DNA from: Streptomyces sp. NBC_00376
Lineage (GTDB): Bacteria > Actinomycetota > Actinomycetes > Streptomycetales > Streptomycetaceae
Length of the DNA stretch: 64,000 bases
Reading direction: 5' to 3'
Assembly: GCF_036077095.1 (NCBI RefSeq)
Contig: NZ_CP107960.1
Span: 2,480,001 to 2,544,000 of the forward strand
Part shown: piece after piece, positions 57,429-64,000 of the stretch
Numbering within the stretch: position 1 is the stretch's first letter
Layout of the letters: every line of letters starts with the position of its first letter
Notes under the pieces: model-generated
Databases searched by the model: none
The model's input: the letters and a program-made list of their open reading frames with translations, nothing else
Told to the model about the DNA's origin: nothing
Made by a program: the position numbers and the translations under genes

Positions 57429-58853
57429 TCAGACTCCGGCGGGCGTACGGACGTCGGACAGGTCGGCGGGCGAGGCCAGGTGGCCCAGCACGGCGGTGGC
57501 GGCGGCGACCTGCGGGGAGACCAGGTGCGTACGGCCGCCCTTGCCCTGCCGGCCCTCGAAGTTGCGGTTCGAGGTGGAGGCGGAGCGCTCGCCGGGGGCC
57601 AGCTGGTCGGGGTTCATGCCGAGGCACATCGAGCAGCCGGCGTGCCGCCATTCGGCACCCGCGGCGGTGAAGACCTTGTCCAGGCCCTCCTCGACGGCCT
57701 GCAGGGCGACCCGGACGGAGCCCGGGACGACCAGCATCCGTACCCCGTCGGCGACTTTGCGGCCGTCCAGGATCGCGGCCGCGTTGCGCAGGTCCTCGAT
57801 CCGGCCGTTGGTGCAGGAGCCTACGAAGACGGTGTCCACGTTGATCTCGCGCAGCGGCTGTCCGGCGGTCAACCCCATGTACTCCAGGGCCTTTTCGGCG
57901 GCGTTGCGCTCCGAGGCGTCCTCGTACGAAGCAGGGTCGGGGACGCTGGCCGACAGGGGCGCGCCCTGGCCGGGGTTGGTGCCCCAGGTGACGAACGGGG
58001 CCAGTTCGGCCGCGTCGATGACGACCTCGGCGTCGAAGACCGCGTCGTCGTCGGTGCGCAGCGTCTTCCAGTACGCGACGGCGGCGTCCCAGTCCTCGCC
58101 CTGCGGGGCGTGGTCGCGGCCCTTCAGGTACTCGAAGGTGGTCTCGTCCGGGGCGATCATGCCTGCCCGGGCGCCGGCCTCGATCGACATGTTGCAGATG
58201 GTCATCCGGGCTTCCATCGAGAGCTTCTCGATGGCGGAGCCGCGGTACTCCAGGATGTAGCCCTGGCCGCCGCCGGTGCCGATCCGGGCGATGATCGCGA
58301 GGATCAGGTCCTTGGCCGTGACACCGTCGGGCAGTTCGCCGTCGATGGTGATGGCCATGGTCTTCGGGCGGGCCAGCGGCAGCGTCTGGGTGGCCAGGAC
58401 GTGCTCGACCTGGCTGGTGCCGATGCCGAACGCCAGCGCGCCGAAGGCGCCGTGCGTGGAGGTGTGGGAGTCGCCGCAGACGACCGTGGTGCCGGGCTGG
58501 GTCAGGCCCAGCTGCGGGCCGACCACGTGCACGACGCCCTGCTCGACGTCGCCCAGGGGGTGCAGCCGTACGCCGAACTCCGCGCAGTTCTTGCGCAGGG
58601 TCTCCAACTGGGCGCGGGAGACCGGGTCGGCGATCGGCTTGTCGATGTCGAGGGTCGGGGTGTTGTGATCCTCGGTGGCGATGGTGAGATCGAGGCGCCG
58701 CACCCGGCGTCCGGCCTGCCGGAGGCCGTCGAAGGCCTGGGGGCTGGTCACCTCGTGCAGCAGGTGCAGATCGATGAAGAGGAGGTCGGGCTCACCTTCG
58801 GCGCGCCGGACGACATGGTCGTCCCAGACCTTCTCCGCGAGTGTCCTACCCAT
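57429..58853 (-). CDS. leuC: 3-isopropylmalate dehydratase large subunit
   Basis: 474 residues: [20 protein letters not shown], and the [4Fe-4S] cysteines in [12 protein letters not shown] and [11 protein letters not shown]. It works with LeuD. In Streptomyces leuCD is activated by NdgR, encoded divergently 174 bp upstream, as established for S. coelicolor. Confidence 0.97.
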   Translation of the reverse strand: MGRTLAEKVWDDHVVRRAEGEPDLLFIDLHLLHEVTSPQAFDGLRQAGRRVRRLDLTIATEDHNTPTLDIDKPIADPVSRAQLETLRKNCAEFGVRLHPLGDVEQGVVHVVGPQLGLTQPGTTVVCGDSHTSTHGAFGALAFGIGTSQVEHVLATQTLPLARPKTMAITIDGELPDGVTAKDLILAIIARIGTGGGQGYILEYRGSAIEKLSMEARMTICNMSIEAGARAGMIAPDETTFEYLKGRDHAPQGEDWDAAVAYWKTLRTDDDAVFDAEVVIDAAELAPFVTWGTNPGQGAPLSASVPDPASYEDASERNAAEKALEYMGLTAGQPLREINVDTVFVGSCTNGRIEDLRNAAAILDGRKVADGVRMLVVPGSVRVALQAVEEGLDKVFTAAGAEWRHAGCSMCLGMNPDQLAPGERSASTSNRNFEGRQGKGGRTHLVSPQVAAATAVLGHLASPADLSDVRTPAGV

Positions 58854-58996
58854 CGCTTTCCCTCCGGCCGGCGTCTTCGCCGGCCCAACTAGAGATTCGG
58901 TGCGCCGCCGTCCGGACCCCCGTGCGGGGCGGTGGCTACGGGCCGTTGTGTGGCCGCCAGTACAGGTTCGCAACTTCCGCCGAATATTGAACTTGC

Positions 58997-59013
58997 GTTT
59001 CACAGAGTGAGAC
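58997..59013. promoter_or_regulatory. Palindrome in the leuC-ndgR gap
   Basis: GTTTCAC-AGA-GTGAGAC is a 17-bp inverted repeat with one mismatch, 15 bases before the ndgR start and inside an AT-rich promoter patch. It is a candidate NdgR operator for self and leuCD control; the site is inferred, not matched to a known consensus. Confidence 0.5.
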
Positions 59014-59027
59014 GGGAGTATCGTCGT

Positions 59028-59744
59028 ATGGACAACTCTAGCGGCGTCGGCGTTCTCGACAAGGCGGCTCTGGTATTGAGCGCCCTGGAGTCCGGTCCGG
59101 CCACCCTCGCCGGGCTGGTCGCGGCGACCGGGCTCGCACGGCCCACGGCCCATCGACTGGCCGTGGCACTGGAACACCACCGTCTGGTGGCGAGGGACAT
59201 GCAGGGCCGTTTCATTCTCGGCCCCCGGCTGGCGGAGCTCGCCGCGGCGGCGGGCGAGGACCGCCTGCTGGCCACGGCGGGACCGGTGCTCACCCACCTC
59301 CGGGACATCACCGGCGAGAGCGCGCAGCTCTATCGCCGGCAGGGCGACATGCGGATCTGCGTGGCGGCGGCGGAGCGGCTGTCCGGTCTGCGGGACACCG
59401 TGCCGGTCGGCTCCACGCTCACCATGAAGGCCGGCTCGTCGGCCCAGATCCTGATGGCCTGGGAGGAGCCGGAGCGCCTGCACCGCGGCCTCCAGGGCGC
59501 CCGCTTCACGGCGACGGCGCTCTCCGGCGTACGGCGCAGGGGCTGGGCCCAGTCGATCGGCGAGCGCGAGCCGGGGGTGGCCTCGGTCTCGGCACCGGTG
59601 CGCGGCCCGTCGAACCGGGTGGTCGCCGCCGTCTCGGTCTCCGGACCGATCGAGCGGCTGACCAGGCACCCCGGCCGGATGCACGCCCAGGCGGTCATCG
59701 ACTCGGCGGCACGGCTCAGTGAGGCCCTGCGCCGCACCGGCTGA
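59028..59744 (+). CDS. ndgR: IclR-family amino-acid metabolism regulator NdgR
   Basis: 238 residues from ATG 59028 ([20 protein letters not shown]) with GGGAG upstream. The winged helix ([20 protein letters not shown]) precedes the IclR effector domain ([20 protein letters not shown], then [20 protein letters not shown]). Position divergent from leuCD is the Streptomyces arrangement. NdgR controls leucine and other amino-acid genes and influences antibiotic production. Confidence 0.93.
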   Translation: MDNSSGVGVLDKAALVLSALESGPATLAGLVAATGLARPTAHRLAVALEHHRLVARDMQGRFILGPRLAELAAAAGEDRLLATAGPVLTHLRDITGESAQLYRRQGDMRICVAAAERLSGLRDTVPVGSTLTMKAGSSAQILMAWEEPERLHRGLQGARFTATALSGVRRRGWAQSIGEREPGVASVSAPVRGPSNRVVAAVSVSGPIERLTRHPGRMHAQAVIDSAARLSEALRRTG

Positions 59745-59801
59745 CGCACCCGGCACATCCCCCCGGCCGCCCCAGCGTCGTGGCGGCCCCCTTCCAGCGC
59801 C

Positions 59802-60299
59802 TCACTTCGCGGACGAACGGTGTGCCAGCCGATCCGCCCCCCGACGACCGCGCGCCTCCAGCGGCAGCACCCCGGTCGCCCCGGCCAGTCCGTAGGCCGG
59901 CATGTCGGCGTAGATCGATTCGTAGCCGCCCTCGGGCACCATGTACGCCTCGTGCCACAGCCCCACGTGCTGCCGGGACTTCTTCTCCTTGCGGTTCATG
60001 ATCGCCCAGGCCTTGCGGTGGAACATGTCGGGAGCGCTCGCGTACGCGTAGAGCTTCTCCCTCGACTCCCAGTACTGGACGACGTAGTACGTCCGCGGCG
60101 AGCCGCTCAACAGCGTGTACCCCAGCAGGCCGCGCCCCTTGTCCTTGCCCAACTCCCGCAGCATGCGAGGCATCGCCAGCAGCACGGGCAGCCAATGGTG
60201 CACGCCCCAGAAGTGGTTGATGCGCATCCCGATGAGCAGTACGACCACCTCCCCCTCGGCCGCGGCCGTGGTCCGTCCCGGTATCGGCTTCGCGAACAT
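59802..60299 (-). CDS. DUF4188 domain protein (putative monooxygenase-like)
   Basis: 165 residues from ATG 60299 with GGAAGGGG upstream. VVVLLIGMRINHFWGVHHWL, LLGYTLLSGSPRTYYVVQYW, FHRKAWAIMNRKEKKSRQHVGL and YESIYADMPAYGLAGATGVL mark the DUF4188 family, a dimeric alpha-beta barrel fold related to antibiotic monooxygenase/dehydratase proteins. Its reaction is unknown. It is divergent from a MerR regulator across a perfect palindrome, so it is almost certainly the regulated gene. Confidence 0.83.
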   Translation of the reverse strand: MFAKPIPGRTTAAAEGEVVVLLIGMRINHFWGVHHWLPVLLAMPRMLRELGKDKGRGLLGYTLLSGSPRTYYVVQYWESREKLYAYASAPDMFHRKAWAIMNRKEKKSRQHVGLWHEAYMVPEGGYESIYADMPAYGLAGATGVLPLEARGRRGADRLAHRSSAK

Positions 60300-60322
60300 G
60301 ACTGCCCCTTCCTGCTTTGGAG

Positions 60323-60355
60323 AGTGCCACTATCCAATGGTTGGATAGTGGCACT
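60323..60355. promoter_or_regulatory. 33-bp perfect palindrome between DUF4188 and MerR genes
   Basis: AGTGCCACTATCCAA (60323-60337), TGG, then TTGGATAGTGGCACT (60341-60355): 15 base pairs without mismatch. It sits 24 bases from the DUF4188 start and 34 from the regulator start, covering the likely promoter for both, as expected for a MerR-type operator. Confidence 0.9.
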
Positions 60356-60388
60356 GCCCAAGAGGTGGCGCAAGGGAAGGCACGGAAC

Positions 60389-61030
60389 ATGCGACTCTCG
60401 GAACTGAGCGAGCAGAGCGGTGTGAAGACCGCGACGATCAAGTACTACCTGCGCGAGGGGCTGCTGCACCCCGGCCACCGGGTCACCGCGACACAGGCCG
60501 AGTACGACGCGAGCCATCTGCGCCGGCTGCGCCTGGTGCGGGCCCTGATCCAGGTGGGCCGCCTTCCCGTGGCCACGGCGCGCGAGGTCCTCTCCCACAT
60601 CGACGACGAGTCCCTGGGCCGGACGATCCGGCTGGGCGCCGCGCTGTGGTCGCTCCCGCACGGCCCGGACCCGGACGAGGAGGCACCGGAGACGGAGGTC
60701 GCCCGCGAGGCCGTCGAACAGCTGCTGGACCGGATCGGCTGGGCGACGTCGCAGGAGATCGGCTCCCTCTCCCCCGCGCACCGCTCACTGGTGTCGTCGG
60801 TGGCGACACTGATCCGCCTCGGCTACCCCTGTGACGTCGATTACCTCGCCGAGCAGGCCCGGCTGATGCACCAAGTCGCCGTCCAGGACCTGGACATGAT
60901 GGAGACACATCCCACGGAGTCGGAGCAGGTGGAGATGGCGGTCGCGTCAGCCGTGCTCTACGAGCCGCTGCTGATGTCCCTGCGACGGATGGCCCAGGAG
61001 GAGGAGTCGGCCCGGCGCTACGGTCTCTGA
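60389..61030 (+). CDS. MerR-family transcriptional regulator
   Basis: 213 residues from ATG 60389 with GGAAGG nine bases upstream: MRLSELSEQSGVKTATIKYY, LREGLLHPGHRVTATQAEYD and a C-terminal helical region (about 95-213) with acidic patches. The effector is unknown; no metal-binding cysteine cluster is seen, so a small organic ligand is more likely. It is divergent from its probable target, DUF4188. Confidence 0.9.
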   Translation: MRLSELSEQSGVKTATIKYYLREGLLHPGHRVTATQAEYDASHLRRLRLVRALIQVGRLPVATAREVLSHIDDESLGRTIRLGAALWSLPHGPDPDEEAPETEVAREAVEQLLDRIGWATSQEIGSLSPAHRSLVSSVATLIRLGYPCDVDYLAEQARLMHQVAVQDLDMMETHPTESEQVEMAVASAVLYEPLLMSLRRMAQEEESARRYGL

Positions 61031-61078
61031 CGGACCGAACAGGCCCGCGCGGCCCGAACGGGCCTCTCGGGCAAAGAC

Positions 61079-61106
61079 AAAGGCCCTCCACCGAAGTGAA
61101 GGGCCT
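61079..61106. terminator. Bidirectional terminator between MerR gene and tRNA cluster
   Basis: AGGCCCT and AGGGCCT with further CAC/GTG pairing form a hairpin (about 61081-61106) with A-rich and CTTT edges. It can end the plus-strand MerR transcript and the minus-strand tRNA transcript. Confidence 0.75.
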
Positions 61107-61124
61107 CCGCCTTTCCTGCTGTTG

Positions 61125-61197
61125 TACCCCCGACCGGATTCGAACCGGCGCTACTGCCGTGAGAGGGCAGCGTGCTAGGCCGCTACACAACGGGGGC
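61125..61197 (-). tRNA. tRNA-Glu (CTC)
   Basis: 73 nt read on the minus strand. Acceptor GCCCCCG pairs with CGGGGGT, the D-arm follows, the anticodon loop is CTCTCAC so the anticodon is CTC, and the T-arm is CCGGTTCGAATCCGG. No CCA is encoded. First of three identical copies. Confidence 0.96.
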
Positions 61198-61222
61198 TTG
61201 ATACTACTTTTGCATTTCTGCG

Positions 61223-61294
61223 CTGGGCTACCAGGACTCGAACCTAGAATGACGGTACCAGAAACCGTAGTGTTGCCAATTACACCATAGCCCA
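61223..61294 (-). tRNA. tRNA-Gln (CTG)
   Basis: 72 nt on the minus strand: acceptor TGGGCTA/TAGCCCA, anticodon stem ACGGT/ACCGT with loop TTCTGGT giving anticodon CTG, and T-loop TTCGAGT. Gln-tRNA in Streptomyces is made by charging with Glu through GltX, encoded nearby, and amidation by GatCAB. Confidence 0.95.
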
Positions 61295-61306
61295 TGGTGT
61301 TACAAG

Positions 61307-61379
61307 TACCCCCGACCGGATTCGAACCGGCGCTACTGCCGTGAGAGGGCAGCGTGCTAGGCCGCTACACAACGGGGGC
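61307..61379 (-). tRNA. tRNA-Glu (CTC)
   Basis: 73 nt, identical to the copies at 61125-61197 and 61440-61512. It lies 12 bases from the flanking tRNA-Gln. Confidence 0.96.
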
Positions 61380-61439
61380 CCTAGCGATCCTGCATCGAGA
61401 GCGTGGGTGCGACCCAGATGATCTCGCGGGAAGGATCTG

Positions 61440-61512
61440 TACCCCCGACCGGATTCGAACCGGCGCTACTGCCGTGAGAGGGCAGCGTGCTAGGCCGCTA
61501 CACAACGGGGGC
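61440..61512 (-). tRNA. tRNA-Glu (CTC)
   Basis: 73 nt, identical to the two other copies. With the tRNA-Gln at 61538-61609 it forms a duplicated Glu-Gln unit. Confidence 0.96.
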
Positions 61513-61537
61513 TTGATACTACTTTTGCATTTCTGCG

Positions 61538-61609
61538 CTGGGCTACCAGGACTCGAACCTAGAATGACGGTACCAGAAACCGTAGTGTTGCCAATTACAC
61601 CATAGCCCA
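61538..61609 (-). tRNA. tRNA-Gln (CTG)
   Basis: 72 nt, identical to 61223-61294. It is first in the transcript direction, so the cluster reads Gln-Glu-Glu-Gln-Glu. Confidence 0.95.
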
Positions 61610-61696
61610 CTGGAACGCAACCCCTTGCGGGGCTTTTGCTCCGGCTGCGCTTCCCGTTCGGATCTTCCGTCCCGCTCGGGCGGCGCAGGAAGAACA

Positions 61697-62416
61697 TTAC
61701 CCGAAGGTGTCCGGCGCTCCAAAACGGGTATTGCCCGTCAGCAGATCAGGCAGCTGATCGAGCCCGCTGATGCGGACCAGCTCGGGCCGTCCGCCGCGTC
61801 CGCGCCGGTCCAGCCAGATCCCCATCAGCCCGGCGGCGACTGCCCCACGGGCATCGATGTCGGGCTCGTCCCCCACATACGCGACCTCCCCCGGATCCAG
61901 CGCCAGCGCCTCGCAGGCGGCGTGGAAGGCCGCGGCCTCGGGCTTGGAGACGCCGAGCTCCACTGCGCACACCACGGCCTCGAACCGGTCCCGCACACCG
62001 AGCCTGCGCAGCTTCCGGTCCTGGTTGTGGATGCTGGAGTTCGACAGCACCGCGTGCCGGAATCCGTCCGCGAGCAGATCCAGGGCCGGCAGCACGTCCG
62101 GGAAGAGCGACCAGGCGGCCTCGTAGTGAGTCACGTGGCAAGCGAACCAGTCGTCGGCCTCGGCATCGTCCAGTGCCCGCGAAAGGAACTCCCTGACCCG
62201 GTCCCGGCGCTGCCCCAGGAAGTCCGTCTCCCCGGCGGCGAACCGCGCCCAGTGCACGTCGGTCAGCTCCCGCCATGCGACGAGGGCCTGCTCGACGTTC
62301 TCGTATCCGTCGGGCAGGCCCTCCTGTTCGAGGTGCTTGCGCATGCCGAAGCGGTCGGCATGGGTGTAGTCGAAGATCGTGTCGTCGATGTCCCAGAGCA
62401 CGGCTCGGATGACCAT
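61697..62416 (-). CDS. HAD-superfamily hydrolase
   Basis: 239 residues: motif I AVLWDIDDTIFDYTH (nucleophile Asp in DIDDT), motif II HAVLSNSSIHNQ, motif III Lys in LGVSKPEAAAFHAACE, motif IV VAYVGDEPDIDARGAVAAG. It is like YjjG-type nucleotidases and phosphoglycolate phosphatases; the substrate is unknown. It lies between the tRNA cluster and gltX, all on the minus strand. The 62417-62676 gap upstream shows no gene. Confidence 0.9.
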   Translation of the reverse strand: MVIRAVLWDIDDTIFDYTHADRFGMRKHLEQEGLPDGYENVEQALVAWRELTDVHWARFAAGETDFLGQRRDRVREFLSRALDDAEADDWFACHVTHYEAAWSLFPDVLPALDLLADGFRHAVLSNSSIHNQDRKLRRLGVRDRFEAVVCAVELGVSKPEAAAFHAACEALALDPGEVAYVGDEPDIDARGAVAAGLMGIWLDRRGRGGRPELVRISGLDQLPDLLTGNTRFGAPDTFG

Positions 62417-62621
62417 GCGGCCAGGCTAGCGGTCACGCGCCGGGCACGGGAGGGCGTCGCGGTGCCCCCGGGTCCCGGCGGCCGGGATCACTTCACTCGC
62501 GGTCGGGCGCGGTCGCGGCCTTGATCGTGGCCTGGGCGGCGCCTGGCAGCGCAGGGGCCTTGGCGTGGTCCGACGCCACGACCCCGGCTCTGCCACGGAG
62601 TTGACGTCCGGCAGAAACGGC

Positions 62622-62661
62622 GGAGGGGCGGCCGCCGGATGAACCGGTGGCCGCCCCCTCG
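62622..62661 (-). terminator. Terminator after gltX
   Basis: GAGGGGCGGCC (about 62623-62633) pairs with GGCCGCCCCCTC (62649-62660) with a single bulged C, 16 bases beyond the gltX stop. Confidence 0.8.
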
Positions 62662-62676
62662 GGCGTCGTACGGGCG

Positions 62677-64000
62677 TTACGCGGCCAGCTTGGCCAGCGC
62701 TGCGTCCACGCGGGCCAGGGTCTTCTCGCGGCCCAGGATCTCCAGGGACTCGAAGAGCGGCAGGCCGATGGTGCGGCCGGTGACCGCCACGCGGACCGGG
62801 GCCTGGGCCTTGCCGAGCTTCAGGCCGTGCTCCTCGCCCGCGGTGAGGATGGCGTTCTTCAGCGCGTCGGCGTTCCACTCGGCGTCGGCCAGCTTGGCGC
62901 GGGCCGTGGTCAGGAGGGCGTCGGAGCCCTCCTTCATCGCCTTGTTCCAGGACGCCTCGTCCGTCGCCGGCTCGTCGAGGAAGAGGAAGTCGACGTTGGC
63001 CGTGATGTCCGAGAGGACCGTGACGCGGGTCTGGGCGTGCGGGGCGATCTCCGCGAACTGCTCCGCGTCGAAGGACTCCGGGGCCCACGGGGCGAACGGG
63101 GCCTTCAGCCAGGGGCCGCAGGCCTCGGTGAACGCCTTCACGTCCATCTTGCGGATGTGCTCGGCGTTGATGTGCTCGCACTTCTTCAGGTCGAAGCGCG
63201 CCGGGTTGGCGTTGACGTCCCCGATGTCGAACGCGGCCACCATCTCGTCGATGGAGAAGATGTCGCGGTCCTCGGCGATGGACCAGCCCAGCAGGGAGAG
63301 GTAGTTGAGCAGCCCCTCGGGCAGGAAGCCGCGCTCGCGGTAGAGGTTGAGCGAGGCCTGCGGGTCGCGCTTGGAGAGCTTCTTGTTGCCCTCGCCCATG
63401 ACGTACGGCAGGTGGCCGAAGGCCGGGGTGTCCTTGGCGATGCCCAGCTCGATGAGCGCCTTGTACAGGGCGAGCTGACGCGGGGTGGAGGAGAGCAGGT
63501 CCTCGCCGCGCAGGACGTGGGTGATCTCCATCAGCGCGTCGTCGACCGGGTTGACCAGCGTGTAGAGCGGGGCGCCGTTGGCCCGGACGATGCCGTAGTC
63601 CGGCACGTTCTCCGGCTGGAAGGTCAGCTCGCCGCGGACCAGGTCGTTGAAGGTGAGCGCCTCGTCGGGCATCCGGAAGCGGACGATGGAGGTGCGGCCC
63701 TCGGCCTCGTAGGCGGCGATCTGCTCGGCGCTCAGCTCGCGGCAGTGGCCGTCGTAGCCGGACGGCTTGCCGGCGGCGCGGGCGGCGTCGCGGCGGGCGT
63801 CGAGCTCCTCGGTGGTGCAGTAGCAGTGGTACGCGTACCCGCCCGCGAGGAGCCTGTCGGCGACGTCCTTGTAGATGTCCATCCGCTGCGACTGGCGGTA
63901 CGGGGCGTGCGGGCCGCCGACCTCGGGGCCCTCGTCCCAGTCGAAGCCGAGCCAGCGCATGGACTCCAGGAGCTGGTTGTAGGAGTCCTCGGAGTCGCGG
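62677..64000 (-). CDS. gltX: Glutamyl-tRNA synthetase (5' end outside window)
   Basis: About 441 C-terminal residues are visible: RDSEDSYNQLLESMRWLGFD at the window edge, EGPEVGGPHAPYRQSQR, LYTLVNPVDDALMEITHVLRGED with the class I active site, and KKLSKRDPQASL as the KMSKS-like loop. The N-terminal HIGH region lies beyond 64000. It charges tRNA-Glu, and in bacteria without GlnRS also tRNA-Gln; both tRNAs are encoded about 1-2.5 kb downstream. Confidence 0.96.
   Translation of the reverse strand, partial: RDSEDSYNQLLESMRWLGFDWDEGPEVGGPHAPYRQSQRMDIYKDVADRLLAGGYAYHCYCTTEELDARRDAARAAGKPSGYDGHCRELSAEQIAAYEAEGRTSIVRFRMPDEALTFNDLVRGELTFQPENVPDYGIVRANGAPLYTLVNPVDDALMEITHVLRGEDLLSSTPRQLALYKALIELGIAKDTPAFGHLPYVMGEGNKKLSKRDPQASLNLYRERGFLPEGLLNYLSLLGWSIAEDRDIFSIDEMVAAFDIGDVNANPARFDLKKCEHINAEHIRKMDVKAFTEACGPWLKAPFAPWAPESFDAEQFAEIAPHAQTRVTVLSDITANVDFLFLDEPATDEASWNKAMKEGSDALLTTARAKLADAEWNADALKNAILTAGEEHGLKLGKAQAPVRVAVTGRTIGLPLFESLEILGREKTLARVDAALAKLAA

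Larger units (their letters stand above)
61123..61294. repeat. 172-bp Glu-Gln tRNA unit repeated at 61438-61609
   Basis: The stretch from TGTACCCCC to the first base of the tRNA-Gln, including the 25-bp spacer, is identical at an offset of 315. It is therefore a segmental duplication and not two independent tRNA genes. Confidence 0.93.

Noticed and set aside
61096..61605. Short proteins predicted over the tRNA cluster
   Set aside because: They are translations of tRNA genes.

Overview
The window is a typical piece of a Streptomyces core chromosome: very high GC, many GTG starts, short or overlapping gene spacing, and marker genes that I recognise from Streptomyces (nsdA, glcP, ndgR, HU with a histone-like tail, a tandem sip cluster, amtB-glnK-glnD). 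The gene order from gltX up to comM follows the order I remember for the equivalent S. coelicolor region, so most of it is ancestral housekeeping DNA and not an island. Species cannot be told from the sequence alone.

Layout. 1-10.3 kb (minus strand): one long run rpsP-khpA-rimM-trmD-rplS, then five consecutive type I signal peptidase genes, a NUDIX hydrolase, DUF2469, yraN and the 5' part of comM. 10.4-15.7 kb: a SprT-like zinc metallopeptidase, an archaeal-type short prolyl-tRNA synthetase, a methyltransferase and an FtsH protease. 15.9-26.2 kb: ffh, the nitrogen operon amtB-glnK-glnD with a readable GlnR operator, the developmental repressor nsdA, a primase-polymerase-like protein and the SRP receptor ftsY. 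26.3-30.2 kb: an NCS1 nucleobase permease, a flavin monooxygenase and the glucose permease glcP. 30.3-38.2 kb: smc, a small coiled-coil protein, acylphosphatase, a secreted CAP protein, a remnant integrase flanked by 13-bp repeats, an HxlR regulator and mutM. 38.2-48.5 kb: rnc, rpmF, DUF177, a SepIVA/DivIVA-like protein, coaD, rsmD, recG, a TPR gene broken by two frameshifts, a DAK-domain protein and rpmB. 48.5-55.6 kb: thiD, thiL, an Lrp ligand-domain protein, a DUF3515 lipoprotein, ddl, gpsA, an acyltransferase and cofC/fbiD. 55.6-64 kb: hupS, leuCD with divergent ndgR, a DUF4188/MerR divergent pair around a 33-bp perfect palindrome, five tRNA genes (three Glu, two Gln), a HAD phosphatase and the 3' part of gltX.

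How it fits together. Protein export and membrane insertion dominate: Ffh and FtsY (SRP and its receptor), five signal peptidases and FtsH quality control. Ribosome and tRNA work is spread across it (rpsP, rplS, rpmB, rpmF, rimM, trmD, rsmD, rnc, proS, gltX with Glu/Gln tRNAs). Nitrogen control (GlnR site, AmtB, GlnK, GlnD) and carbon uptake (GlcP) sit beside the differentiation repressor NsdA.

I found no CRISPR array, no antiphage or secretion island and no biosynthetic cluster. The most notable items are the five-copy signal peptidase cluster with a 154-bp identical stretch in two neighbours, the archaeal-type ProRS, the palindrome between the DUF4188 and MerR genes, the decayed integrase with flanking repeats, the double-frameshifted TPR gene, and several intergenic imperfect repeat arrays. 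Coordinates come from reading the sequence; start codons were chosen by ribosome-binding site, overlap and family length.
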